Source: Allacma fusca (taxonomy: Eukaryota > Arthropoda > Collembola > Symphypleona > Sminthuridae). From it: a DNA stretch of 64,000 nt. Both the position numbers and the translations under genes were made by a program. This document shows, in pieces, positions 35,751 through 48,515 of the stretch. The stretch lies in the NCBI GenBank assembly GCA_947179485.1, contig OX359247.1:64159001-64223000 (forward strand). Reading direction: 5' to 3'. Numbering within the stretch: the first letter of the stretch is position 1; each line of letters starts with the position of its first letter. The notes below the pieces were generated by a model that was given only the letters and a program-made list of their open reading frames with translations, ran no database searches and was not told the DNA's origin.

Positions 35751-36466
35751 CACTTTATAATGAATCTCAAATAACATAATGACCGATGAAATTCGATTTT
35801 GTTTTGTTGTTTTTAATAAAATGCAGAAGGATGACTTGGATGCTAAATTATAAACTTGATTTGATCCTAAAATGTTGAAACTAGTCTGACTGTGAGTTGA
35901 CAGGAAGACACAGAAATAAAAGAGGCCTAAACAATCCAAAAAAACAATACAGGTAATTAATTCAATGAAGGGATCGGGCGAACCCAAAACGGTGCGTATC
36001 GGTAGCACTAGGTAAACCCCACCACAATCGTTTGTTGATATATTATGTCTATATACGCGGTCATTTCAGGTCTTGTGGATGCATGGAATTACATTACGCC
36101 TTACACTCCTAGAAACTATCAACAAAAGGTTTAATGAGTGTATTAAATAGGAGTTGTAAAGCATATCCGCCTAAAATCAGTTAAAGTCCGTTTTTTGGTT
36201 TTAACGTCCTTTGTGCGCGGACCAAATTTACACCAATTAACTTCTATATGCTCTATTACTAATATACAACAATCAATTTCACAAATTTCACAAACATCTT
36301 CTACATCGGTAGAACAAAACAGTATGGATTGTTTTTTGAACAATACGGATTGTTCAAAAAACAAAACAAAACAAAACTCGGTGAACAAAACAAAACTCAA
36401 ATTGTTCTACTTTTGTTCATTTCCGAAGAGAACAAAACAAAACAAAACGAACAAATTACAGCACTA

Positions 36467-36640
36467 CATATATGCATACATACATTTGTCCAGAAATGCA
36501 ATCATACATATATGCATACATAAATTTGTCCAGAAATGCAATCATACATATATGCATACATAAATTTGTCCAGAAATGCAATCATACATATATGCATACA
36601 TTAATTTGTCCCGAAATGTAATCATACATAATTATATTCA
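36467..36640. repeat. 40-bp tandem array, four copies
   Basis: The unit includes CATACATATATGCATACATA followed by AATTTGTCCAGAAATGCAAT; the last copy has diverged. It abuts the right end of the hAT at 36466. Confidence 0.85.
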
Positions 36641-37299
36641 TCATATAAATAAATTTATGTATAAATATATGTACACGTGCCTATAAAAGTGCATGTAGAA
36701 CGTTCTGAACCTTTATAAAAACTAATGGAGCATGGCTTCGCGCGTGTATATTGTTAATTAGTTAAGTTTAAAATTGTTAATTTCTAGTTTCGTAGGTTTC
36801 AGTCACAACGTATAGAAATCGTTTGCATTGCAGCAGGAAATAATAAATGCGAATACACCAATAAACACAGACCGTGCCAAGAAAATACAGATGGAGCTCG
36901 CTGAACATACACGGTGCATACATAATACATACCTAAATCTCCCCGGCCTTTTAAACATACATACTCGTAAATACAGTATTCATGCCATACATATATCATA
37001 CTTTTTTTTAGTGGAAACACGCAGCCTACATAAAATACATACAAATATTCGGAAAATGTGCGAACATACATAAAAAACTGCGTATATTTATGCATAAATG
37101 TAGGATATGTGCCCAGCTTTGATGTGTAGTAGCAATGGTTCTGCAGATATCGTGTGGACAAGATAGCCTCTACAGACAGTCAGACCTTCGTAATTGGGAC
37201 TCTCGCTTCGCTTTGCCCCTAACAATCGGTGGGTCAGCTCACAACTACTCTGCATGCAAAAAATTGTTAACCGTTGGAGCGTGAAAGGAGGTGAAAATT
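36641..37299. other. Spacer rich in CATACATA/ATACATAC words
   Basis: No gene recognised. TAGAACGTTCTGAAC near 36697 is a partial heat-shock-element-like palindrome. Confidence 0.4.
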
Positions 37300-37400
37300 C
37301 CTTTCGTAGCGCAATGCGTAAAATGCCGAACATTCCACCAAGGGTAACTGGTTCAAATCTTACTGACGACAACAATTTAAAAAATGAAAACATGGACTTT
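37300..37400 (+). repeat. Possible tRNA-derived SINE fragment
   Basis: TAGCGCAATGCG (about 37308) resembles a pol III A box, and GGTTCAAATCT (about 37350) a B box, about 45 bases apart; an A-rich tail follows (37370-37395). A cloverleaf does not fold well, so it is not a functional tRNA. Weak call. Confidence 0.35.
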
Positions 37401-37570
37401 GAAATGATGTACGGATGCTGTTAGGTATTATTCCGTACAAAGTAGTTACGTTTTGAAAATGAAAGTATAAACAGGCTAGATTGTGGTTTCAAAACGCAAG
37501 CATAAACACAGGTTTACGAATGCATGAAATTCATACAGAGAAATACTAGTGGGACGGGACGGGACATTCA

Positions 37571-37593
37571 TTCTTGAACGTTCTAGAAAGTTC
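37571..37593. promoter_or_regulatory. Perfect five-unit heat-shock element
   Basis: TTC tt GAA cg TTC ta GAA ag TTC: five alternating units with exact 2-base spacers, the consensus site for HSF trimers. GGGACGGGACGGGAC precedes it. No recognisable gene starts nearby; an unassigned 63-codon frame begins at 37688. Motif seen directly; binding is inferred. Confidence 0.6.
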
Positions 37594-37599
37594 ATGCAC

Positions 37600-38074
37600 T
37601 TTATGGAAAACTCAGGGACATTAAAATTCTAACGACCAAAGCTCTGTTTAATCAAAAGAACAACGTATATGAGGACCGGAAGACCGTGTGGGAGGAGCGG
37701 AAGATTCTTTTTTACGGCAAAACAACTTTTGGCAGGGAAAATTAGCAGGAGAAGGTATTTGTGAACACGGATATTTTGAATTCGTTGGCCTTATTTTGCA
37801 GAGATTTTCAAAATTATGGTCGTCTTTTAGGGAAAATTGTTTTGTAAACAGAGATCTCAAAAACTATTTGACTCGTTGATTTTGTTCTAGTGTCGTTCAT
37901 TTTCGCAGTAGTACGATTCGTAGGACTTCTTTCACTGCATTTTTAATATTTATCTATATTTTGTACAATTGTGGAGTTTAATTAACATAATATAGTGTAC
38001 TGCAATGGTAAAATCAAAATGTGCCAAACGTGCACATAATGTGTTATAATATGCTTAATGATGTTTTATTATTT
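37600..38074. other. Spacer, nothing recognised
   Basis: AT-rich; frames at 37648-37879 on both strands overlap and resemble no family. Confidence 0.4.
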
Positions 38075-38075
38075 A

Positions 38076-38102
38076 CTAGTTAAAGCCCTGTGCTTCACAT
38101 GG
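38076..38102 (-). mobile_element. Helitron 3' terminus, second copy
   Basis: The minus strand reads a hairpin (CCATGTG AAG CACAGGG) then CTTTAA and CTAG (38079-38076). Same family as the terminus at 13452. The element would extend to the right; its 5' end was not found. Confidence 0.55.
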
Positions 38103-38850
38103 ACAATTACTTGAAGAGATGGTAGTGTGATTGTAGAAATTAAAAGCCAAACGGCCTACGAGTCAAGCCCTGTGGTAGAGACTTGTGCGCCTAAATCGTG
38201 CGCGCTTATACTAGGAGTAGCGCTTTAAATAAACGGATAGGTAGTACTCGTTAAAAATCCTTAATAATTGCATTCGGCAAGCCGAAAGCTAAATGAGCGA
38301 AGCGTTGTGGGAGTTATGCGTTTATTATGTGCATGACCCTTAAGTGAAAATTTAAATTATGAGAGCACATAATTACTGATTATTACGGAATAGCTATAAA
38401 CGTATTACAAATGCACCATAGCACCATATTTCTTCTGTTTCAGGATATTACGTATTTGCGTTTAGATTAATTACTTCAATACTTATTGACCTTTAGTTCA
38501 GCATATTACGTATGCACATTCACGTTGTTTGTTTACAAGTTCCCCTCGCCACATGGCAACTAGGGATCGGAATGAAATTTTGTGGGAGCTTAGATACCTG
38601 GCCCAGCTTCCTAGCGAGACCAAAGGTTACGCCGTGGTTTGCGCGGGAAATCGCGCAGAAGTTTTAAATTCTAATTAGTGAGCAAATAGGCTCTCCTGTC
38701 CAACATAAATTTTCTAATGTTAAATCCCATAAGAAAGTTATTTTTTTTGAAAGTCGATGCTGTTTTACATGCATGACACATTTATGGCATGCATTCATCA
38801 TAAATTCAAATAGGGACCACTTTTGGCAACCAATGGTTTGTTGACTCCAG

Positions 38851-39644
38851 CAAAGGTGTCCAAATGACTCAGCCTATCCTATATCCTTCCTATATATTTA
38901 TAAAATTCGAACCGAGCCTACATATATGCCTACATTTTAACCGCCGAATAGATCAGCCTATCCTACATCCTTCCTATATGGGGACCACCAAGCCTACATA
39001 TTAGCCTACATTTCACTGACAAATTAGCTCAACGAATTTTACACCCTTCCTAAATCTCATGTGCTTTTCGTAACTGGCAGACTATTTAAGAGCATTCGAC
39101 TCTAATAAATTAAAAATCCTTTTTCAAGTAAATGGGGTTGAAATAAAATAGTTTAAGTTTAGTCACCTTGGCCAAAGCCCTAAGAGCAAAATAATATGGA
39201 TATTGATTTGGTTTACGCCGGAAATAGTTCCGAAATTTTAACATTGGTCAAAAGGGATGTCGCACTTAAGATTTCCTTAAGTTCCCACTTTACCGAATAT
39301 TTAGAAGTTTTAATTTCACTGAGGTTTCAGCACATATCAAGGCGAGATAACACGTATTTTTTATGCTTGAACTGTCCCATAAAACAATCTGCAAGCACCG
39401 GGCGTGGATTATTCTTTAATTTTCATTTTGTCCGTTCAATATGCCATTAAATGAAGATGACATGCTTCAATAGCCTACATATATGCCTATAATTCTACAA
39501 CGGCTGAGCCTACATATTTTGTAGGCTAGGTTTTAAGTGTATATTCTTGCACCCTATTTTGCCTACAAGCCTCTTTAATAAAATCCTCGCACCCTATAAA
39601 TAGCCTACAAATAGGCCTATATGTAGGATAGGCGGACACCTTTG
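38851..39644. mobile_element. hAT MITE, 794 bp, TSD GACTCCAG
   Basis: TIRs CAAAGGTGTCC / GGACACCTTTG, perfect. Duplication GACTCCAG at 38843-38850 and 39645-39652, perfect. Many GCCTACATAT, GCCTATCC and TAGGC words in both ends, like the element inside the IR. The 84-codon frame at 39196 is not recognisable as a transposase. Confidence 0.93.
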
Positions 39645-39652
39645 GACTCCAG

Positions 39653-39840
39653 ATTAAACTACTGACTTGAGATTGATCAGTAATTGTCAAAAGCTAAATT
39701 CTTGACCTTATATTGACCAATATTGGTCAAAATTGGTTTTTTGGCCTCAGATCGGTAAATTTCGGCCACAACTAGTTTTTTGCCCCCAGATTGGTCAATA
39801 TCGGTAACTATTAGTTTTTTGACCACCTGAGCTTTCTCCC
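39653..39840. repeat. Degenerate ~55-bp tandem repeat
   Basis: Repeated TTGACC, ATATTGGTCAA, CTAGTTTTTTG words in at least three degenerate units. Similar text (GGGACCACTTTTGGCAACCAAT) lies left of the hAT at 38810, suggesting that the hAT landed within this array. Confidence 0.5.
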
Positions 39841-39904
39841 TCCTATTACTGTCAGAGCTTCAACTTGTTAGTGAACTCAGCACTTTCGAGTTCAAATACC
39901 GTAT

Positions 39905-40016
39905 GTTCAATACTATTTTGTTCAAAAAACAAAACAAAACTTGGGGAAAAAACCAAACTTTAATAATTGTTCTAACTTTGTTAGATAACAAAAAAACGAC
40001 CAAATTACAGTACTAC
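39905..40016. mobile_element. Decayed right end of the AACAAAAC-type hAT family
   Basis: TTGTTCAAAAAACAAAACAA and ACCAAATTACAGTACTAC resemble the right end of the element at 34394-36466. The left end is not seen. Confidence 0.6.
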
Positions 40017-42089
40017 CCAATTTTCCTTCCCGCTTTAAACTTAATAATAATTATATAGTAATTATTACTGTAAACTTTGCATAATTTTATTCCCAAGCTT
40101 TTTCGTAAGTCAAATTACCGAAAGTCATAGTGAATGATGCTTTACCGAACTTTGTGCCTTATTTATTATGCAGATATAGATAAATGTATGCTAACATGTG
40201 AACTCAATTCCCATTAAGACTTTCCTTTGAACGCCTTACAAAGTAACTTCAAATTACCAAAATTTGAAGGCCTACTTTTAAGCACATGTATATAGATTTC
40301 GTTAAGTGAAAAATACGTAGTCTCTCGAATTTATGGAGCGTAAGAGAACCACCAGAAACTCCCAAGGTTAAAGTCAGCTCTTGCAACGAATCATATTCAG
40401 AACATAGGTGTACATATATATGTATAGGTGCCTCAAGATATTTCTCCCCCTAACCCAAAAATAACAACCAAAATGTCTGAAAACCCTTTGATGTGTACAC
40501 TCTCACCAACTAAACTGTAGCAAAGACGTCAACGTGAGCTAATGAAACGACTTTTTTTAAAATTATTAAGAAAATTTGTTCTGAAGCTGATATCAGGAAT
40601 TCGATGCAAACCGAATATCTTACAATTAGCATGTATTAGGTACTGTTTAACAGGATAAGGAAATTTGGTTTGACTTTAGTTTTCTCATCTTGCTCCCTTC
40701 TAGTTTTTAGCATAATTTTGTATTACTTTTTACTATATATTTTTTTTACTGTATTGTCAACAATAATTATTTTAAGCGAAAAACCCTGAAAGATAATTTA
40801 CTTGAAAGCCCATTTAATTTTGTATAACGATCAGCTAATCTTAGATTTATGTACACATAGGTAGTGAAGAGTAAAAGTCGGCATGAACTTATTTTATTGA
40901 AAAAAGTGTTTGTATGTCTCGAGTCTCGAACAACTGAAGTTTGAATTACAAGTAAATATTTAAAATTGCTATTATTATTAAATCTAAAGAAATTTGATAA
41001 GTGCAATAGTAATACATTTGTCAGGGTAATAAATTCTAAGAATTTGTTTGAAATAAATTCGTAGAAGATGCGATTAAGAAATACATTTCTATTTAATTTC
41101 TACGAACCAGGGGGCAGAAGTGTTGCTTATCCCATTTTGTAGTGGAAATGGATAAGTTACATGAAATATAGAAAACTATAGTTATGCATAAGAAATTAAT
41201 TAGAGTATCATAAGGTTCATTCCTATTCCACATAGAGCATAGCGAGCAAAGAGACTCTCCAGTCCTTTGAACTTTGAGCGAATATGAAAGTGAAAGCAAT
41301 GTGGAAAAGTCCGACATGAAATCAATCTATTCTCCGGGAAGCACCGTAGACGTCCTGCTCCAGCTCCTTAAAGGAAAATGCGTTGGAGAAATTGTTGTTC
41401 CGTGAGCTCAACTCCTACTACACAACACACGCCTACGCTTCCTTCTACAGTACTGCAATATACCCGATTTGTGTACCAGCTTTGTCAATGGTCTTAACGT
41501 CTGTCTTCGCCTTGCTTTTCATTTGGATTCAAGCATCGTTTGAGGTTCCCCACAACTCCCATTGTCAGTTTCGTCCTCCCCCGTCATCTTCAATCTGCTC
41601 CTTGGGTTCCAAGTGCAGCCTACGCTAGGATTGCAGTGCCAACTTATTAACAATCTTATCAATCTCACAATCAGTGTTACATATCAAGATGAGATATTTC
41701 AAAAGGTATTATCTCCAAACCCGATTTCAATTACGGTACCTTCTTCATTACTATGAGGTGTATGGCCATAGCATTGAGAAACTATGGGATTGCATAGTCT
41801 TGTAAGCTGTAATAATACTCAGAAATTCTTAGATATGATACTTGGATGAATCATTTACTTACTTTGTTCCTGTGCGGTTTTAATTTTGTCCCAAGACACA
41901 ATAAGTTGTAGGGCTGCAGTTCTTCATGACTTTGTTCTGAATTGTCAATGCATGACTCTCCTTTTGTATACATAGGGACAGAAACTTCATATATGTACAG
42001 ATATAATTACATATGTAACATGGGCTGAAAGTAAATGGCTTTTACGAAACATATTCATCTAATAGATACTCCTGTACATCCATGCAACT
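40017..42089. other. AT-rich spacer, no gene recognised
   Basis: Open frames near 41383-41756 (plus) and 41093-41317 (minus) have no family resemblance. Confidence 0.4.
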
Positions 42090-42665
42090 TTGGAGAAAAG
42101 TTCAATTCAAGTTCAGTTTATTTTATTTTCTTCCTCGCAGCGTTCACTCATGCTCAATTTATTGTTATTGGCTATACCATTCACACGTTTAGTTCAATTC
42201 ATACGTTGATATTCTTGCGTTCAGTCACGTTCATTCAAATTGAACGTTAAAATAAAAAGTTCAATTCAAGTTCAAATTATCCGTCTCGTCAATTCATTCA
42301 GTACAAACACGAATATTCAATTTAAAATTCCTGTTCTTACTTTAAATTCTATTTTGATTTAAAAATTAGGATACAGCGATACCTGCCGAAAATAGTTAGT
42401 TCTTTGCTGCATGAAATCAGTTTAAGCATTAGGAACATGTAAGCTAAATCAGAGCTCCGTAATACGTATTCTCACATTCAGTTCAATTTAGAATTCTTAA
42501 TCATACCTAGACATTCATGTTCATTCACGTTCGTTGCATTTACCAAACACTTCAATTCAAACTCATTCGTTATATAAATTGATATGTTTTAAGTTCACTC
42601 AAGTTCACTCAAATCTTGAATTATTTCAGAAACGTTCAATTAACGAGCTAGTTCAATCAATGAAT
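42090..42665. repeat. GTTCAATTCAAGTTCA-rich repeat block
   Basis: Dense GTTCAATTC/AGTTCA words at both ends with an AT-rich middle, like the subterminal zones of the hAT elements here. No clean TIR or duplication found, so it is probably a decayed non-autonomous element. Confidence 0.5.
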
Positions 42666-45600
42666 TGTTGCATGCATGCTCCTATAAATATGATAGTACC
42701 TATATAATTGAAACACAGCAGAGCGACGTAGTAAAATCCCCTTCCAAATTGGTTGACACTTACACTATGTTAGGCACATTTTCACAATCTGTTCTCAGCA
42801 AATTTAATTTCCACGTTTGCAAGGCATGGAAAGGAGTATTTAAAAAAGATACACCTGGAGTATAAAGAATCCTTGCAATGTACTTGATAACTACTACTTG
42901 ATTATAATAATTTACCACGTGTTACTCTTGTGAAGTGAAAGTAGAGTTGGAAACATTTGTTATGCACGCGTAACCATTCGCTCAGGGCTTGCTGAATCGC
43001 TAAAGCTGTGTTTCCTTCCAATTTAACTAAATTAAGGAGAGTTATTCACATGTTACATTATGCTAAGGATTACGGATTACCTTACATGAGTACGCACGGG
43101 AGCATTTTATGGAGCTCCAATTTATGTCACAAGAGGATCCTTGGAAAATATTCGTGAAGGCAAGCACAAGAACAGACAAAATTGCCCATACACAATTATA
43201 TGGAAACGGGATTCATCACACAAAACAATTTCGTTTGATGATGCTACAGTGCTCACCCACTGTGAGGACAAATTTGTTGAAATGTAGGCACAGAACAATT
43301 TAAATCCGGAATCATGTTTCTTGGATATGACTGACCCACGAGGGTTTATATTCTACCTGTAATTACTTATTCATCGTAGTCGTAAAACTCTGGTGAACGA
43401 ACAATTAAGCACTTGCAATATTAGTAATTAAAATACAATCACTGGAATTTCTTAGAAAATTGGCAAGCAAAATTGTTGCTTTAAATGAATACTTTTTTAC
43501 AAATTGTATCACATTAAAACCTTTTTTACTCATTCCCTTTTTCATACTCATCCAATTTTTGAACATGCCGTTTTCTTCTGAAGCTAAACACATATAATAC
43601 GATGTATGCATGTATTTTTACTTACTTGTTTTTGAAATTTCAAATGAAACTACTGGGACGGGAGGAGCAAATAGGAGATCACGCAATGACAGCGTGTGCC
43701 ATTCATGTCAACGGCATTGGATTAAATAGCTTCGTGTGCTCATGACCGCCTTAAAAAGCATCTCATGCACTTAAGTGGTCCAATAGGAGACACAAAGGGA
43801 TAGAGACAGTAAGCATTAAGCCCATGAGTTGGTACATGCTCAAGAGGGAAACTATGGTATGAATTGTCCTCTGTTTATAAGAGCTTCCCTCAAATTATCA
43901 CAAGTTCACTCTTATAGATAAATATATTTATTAAGAGATGATTCGGTAGCAGCCCTTACAATCCGCTCATTATCGCATGTAATTGAAAGTTAGAATAATA
44001 ATTAAAAATGTTAGAGTGAATAAGTATATCCGTCTAGGTAAAAAAAATCGCTGCTATAGCAAGATTCGTCAAAACCCTAGGCTTCTTTTATTTTTTCCCA
44101 TGACAAATTAAGTACGTACAAGTTGTATAAATATATCCACTGCAATAAAAATGTTACTAGTACCTATGCTTGTGGCTGCTCTTGCTCTACTCACATAGCA
44201 TTGTGCATATGCATATACTCTACTGATAATTAAATCTACCCAGTCGCTTACTACACCATTTCCACAAAAAATACATAGACTGTAAATAGAATCTCTTCCT
44301 GCAACATTATTTGAAGATTTTCTGAAACTCCATTAAGTATTATGTAGGATTTATTCCTCCAACACGTGGACTAACAGGTTTTTAAGATTTAATGTAAGTA
44401 CAAAATTAGTGCATAGCAGGTTGTACTGGAGTAATTGGAGTAATGGACAAAAACACAGTAAACAAAACATTTAATAAGTAACCTCTTCCTAGAAAAATTC
44501 TACAGTCCTTCACTAATTTTTGAGTGAGTTTTCCGCAGCCTACATTATTGCTAACGAAAGTTTTACACTTTGTTCAAATTTAATACATCTTTTGAAAACC
44601 TCAAGGGAAAAGTTGCAGGATTTTCTTTGAGAGGAAATCAAGTAAGGAGTACTAGTTGAACTGAGTGAGTAGAAGTCTTTGAAGAGTTTATTGACAGGAA
44701 ATGCTTCTAAGAATTGACCATCAAAGGAAATGAGTAAAGAAATGGGTTACGTTTTAAATTATCAAATGCGAGATATTTGATGTGGAAACCCCTCAGAAAT
44801 TTCAATATACATCGTTTATCCGTTTCAGTATTTTACATAAATTATAGCCAAGTCAACAGTAATGAGACGGCTGGTTCAGCTCATGTATACAGTAATTGTA
44901 TGTAAAGTGTTATTTCATTCAACTATGAAACGTGACTAACAAACTATTTTCATTACGAAACAAAAATATGACATGGTAAGTTATTTCTTTCTAACAATAA
45001 GAGTCTTTTCTCTATAGGGGCAAACAATATTTTAGCGAATTTTAATTTACTACAATGGGCTTTTGCTCTTTTTTAGGGGTGCATTTATTGAGGTAAGAGG
45101 AAAATGCAGTAGCATCCGTCTCGTTGAACGCGCTGCATTCATATTTTAATTGAGACTAAAACACGAGACCGTCTGCTTCGACAACTGTTCACCAACGGGA
45201 GTAGTAAAAAGGTTGCAATCACGGATTCAGTTAAATAAAATTGGAGTGCACGCTTTCCTGACAGAAGAGAGCACAAGAAGTCTGTGAAGAGACAATCAAA
45301 CTAGTCATACTTCTGAGGCTAAACTTTTGATGAACAACCTATTTAATCATCTCTTACAAGCAAATTGAACTAATGGCTGTCATATACGGTGTCAAGTAAA
45401 TTGTCAGAAGTTGATTCTACTTCTAATTACAAATGTACTTGGTTCATTATACCCCTTGAACTTTCACATACTTTGATGTTTTGCTTTTTCTCTGTTTAAT
45501 CATTATACATCGTTTCTATCATTTTATTTCTTCTTCAAAGCACAACCTTTTTGAACAGTAAACTTTATATGGACTGCATTGCAAAAGTAAATTCGTGAAT

Positions 45601-46602
45601 TGATTGATGGACGTTTGATTTAAATCAGCACAATTGACGTGCATTTACTCTTTGATTATTTCATATCAAGTTATTTTATTATTTTCACAGCTTTATACCA
45701 AACTATTTTGCCGCCGACTTAGAAGCAAAATTGAACATCCGTAAGAGTTACTAAGTATTCAATACGGGAGTAACATCAACTATGCTAATTTTTTATAGAA
45801 TTAATTCGTGAATAATTCTTCTTAGCTGAGAAAAATCCGCCTCTCTAAACGCAAAATATAAATAGCAAATATAGGTGTCATTAAAAGCAAAGCAAAGTAA
45901 TTGTATGCAGGGTGCCGTATATAATCTACACAAATGCTAAAATAAGTGCTTGATCGAAACAAGTGTTCCCTTTTGCTTTTCTTATAAATTGTGCATGATC
46001 CATTATGCATTTAATATTTAATGCACTTAGTGTTTTATACATTGACAATTATTAGTGAATCGACGTGTACATGCATAGATAGCAGGTGGTCAAATTCACT
46101 GAATATAATTCTTGTAATATTAATTTTTCAACGTTTTTGTCTGTCAGTTTATTTTAGTACACACAACACCCAATCTAATGCGTGCCTCTTTTGAGATTTG
46201 ATGCACTAAAACATATTGGAGTATTAGATGGGTCTAATAGCAATCAGTTTCGAAACACAATATTTTCTGAAGGTTAGATCTGGAAAGTGAAAAGACAGTT
46301 TGTTTCCCATCATTATTATTTTTGTAGAATGTATAGATTTTGCAGAAAATAATTAAATTGAAGGCTAGTATAATTCAGTTTCAAGACAAACATAAAATGT
46401 TTACCTCGGAGTGTCGCAATCATACTGAAATTCAACAGATAGCCAACTTTATGGAACAGATCATCAGGCAAGGTATCAGACAATCAGACTGTAACCAACT
46501 GTACTTGTACATACGTACAAGCAAGTTTCCTCCCATATAGCAAATTTTATCACTAGGTTTTCAAATTACGCATACAAAGTTTTCCTTGTCATTACAAAGT
46601 TA
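42666..46602. other. 4-kb AT-rich spacer, nothing recognised
   Basis: No coding, RNA or element boundary that I can support. Confidence 0.45.
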
Positions 46603-46610
46603 TAATTTGA

Positions 46611-47308
46611 CAGAGCTGTCCAAAATACATGGTATTTTAAATACATGTATTTCAAATACGTATTTCAAATACATTTTTGTATTGTGTATTTTGTATTTTT
46701 GTGGCTAGGTATGTATTTTGTATTTTGTAGTTTGTATTTGGTCTTACGAAGCAATGTATTTTGTATTTTGTAGTTTGTATTTTATCTTACGAAGCAATGT
46801 ATTTTGTATTTTGTAGTTTGTATTTTGTCTTACTTAAGTAAAGTAAGCAATGTATTTTGTAGTTTGTATTTTGTTCGCTATATAAACTACTTGTGTTTTT
46901 TGTTGGCGCACTTTCTTTGGGTTTGAAAATTCCGTTTATGCCAAAAACCAATCAAATCAATGAAGTAAAACGAAATTCAATCGTTTTAACATCCCATAAA
47001 ACTAAATTCCAGATTTTGTATGTTCTACGTTTCAAGTATGTACTTTCTATTTTGTAGTTCGTATTTTCGTCGCCTGAAGAATGTATTTAGTATTTTGTAG
47101 TTTGTATTTTCTACTTTTTGAGTATGTATTTTGTATTTTGTAGTTTGTATTTTCGACGCCTGAAGAATGTATTTTGTATTTTGTAGTTTGTATTTTCGAC
47201 GCCGGAAGAATGTATTTTGTATTTTGTAGTTTGTATTTTCGACGCCGGAAGAATGTATTTAGTATTTTGTAGTTTGTATTTGGGAAGCATGTATTTTGGA
47301 CAGCTCTG
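46611..47308. mobile_element. hAT MITE, 698 bp, TSD TAATTTGA, TGTATTTTGTA-rich
   Basis: TIRs of about 21 bp starting CAGAGCTGTCCAAAATAC and ending GTATTTTGGACAGCTCTG, perfect. Duplication TAATTTGA at 46603-46610 and 47309-47316. The right two-thirds is a minisatellite of TGTATTTTGTATTTTGTAGT, with spacers such as TTCGACGCCTGAAGAA or TCTTACGAAGCAA. Confidence 0.95.
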
Positions 47309-47316
47309 TAATTTGA

Positions 47317-48515
47317 TTGAAGGGGAGTGCCAATACATGCTCCGTTGAAATTGTTAGGAAATGTGAGAGAAGCAATAATATAAATATTCACAAGTACATA
47401 ATAATAGTTCTCACATCAGATCACTTATATGGAATCTCGAGTAGACTGAATTGACAGATTTATTCCTTTCATATGGGCATGGAGTGTAAAGTAAATACGT
47501 GTAATTACTTCAGTCATATAATTTTATCTTAGTCTCAATCAAATTGAAAATAACTTCAAAATACGCTTTTGTGCGAGTAAACTTTTATTATTGAGAAATA
47601 TTAATTTTCCAGGACCAAGTTCATTTACCTGAGTGAACCAAAAACAAATGCGTACACTCCAATAATTTCCAGCAGCGTATTACTTTGAATTACCTTTAAG
47701 ATATTTTGCGTGTGACTACCAGATATATTATTGATTGTGTTTCTGAACCAAACGCACCACATCTAACAATCAAAGTAACTATATGTATTCTTCTTGTTTT
47801 AAAGAAGTGTATGTGTAATATGAGTCATCACTTTAAATATCAGCAGTAGTTTTAACTCTTTCAATCTTCCCCTTTTGATGCTTCAATTTTAAGTCATACG
47901 GTAGGATGATATGCTATTATAACAAAATTTCCGAATATTTCTAAAAATTACTTGAATTTAAAAAAAAAACACAGCAAGCGACGCTCAATCTAACCATTTG
48001 AACAAGATGTCGTCGCTGAAGGGGCAACATGTGTTCTACGTGGACATGCTATTGTAAAGCCCTTAGTTAGACCAATATTTGCCTCTTTAGCGACGACATC
48101 ACAAACAACTCAAGCATTAATTTCTGGGCAAGAGATATGGATAAAGTATTTGTTATTATAATCGAAAGCTGATGTGGCTCAATTCTTAATGCTCTGAATA
48201 GTCATCATTCCAAAATCCAGTTCGCCATCAAATCAGAAAACCATCAATACCTATATTGAAACGTGTGTGCATACTTGTCCTATCTGTGCATTTACACTTG
48301 ATATCCCAAAATTAGTAGAAATTTCGTAGAAATAGCTCCTGAAGCATTGCAAAAGAGCCCACACAAAACCCCTTCCCACATACTAGCAGAAGGATTGTGC
48401 GTCTTATGGCACTTATTCTAAAACTCAACTTTCGGTTTCGCACAATAAATGTGTCAGACTCGAGTTTAACAAAACTCTACTTTAGAGCGGCATTTATGGG
48501 CTTCACATTGAGCTT
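47317..48515. other. AT-rich spacer
   Basis: Nothing recognised. Confidence 0.4.

Larger units (their letters stand above)
34394..36466. mobile_element. hAT element, 2073 bp, TSD CATATATG, with AACAAAAC subterminal repeats
   Basis: TIRs TAGTGCTGTAA / TTACAGCACTA. Duplication CATATATG at 34386-34393 and 36467-36474 (in a CATACATA-rich context, so slightly weaker). Both ends hold many (G)AACAAAACAAAAC words. The interior carries a nested foldback element, a 39-bp tandem array and AT-rich filler; no transposase seen. A decayed right end of the same family is at 39905-40016. Confidence 0.85.

Noticed and set aside
37300-37400. Functional tRNA gene
   Set aside because: A and B box-like words exist, but acceptor and anticodon stems do not pair; at best a SINE remnant.
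42060-42690. hAT boundaries for the GTTCA-rich block (CATGCAAC / GTTGCATG)
   Set aside because: Flanks show no 8-bp duplication, so I describe it only as a repeat block.
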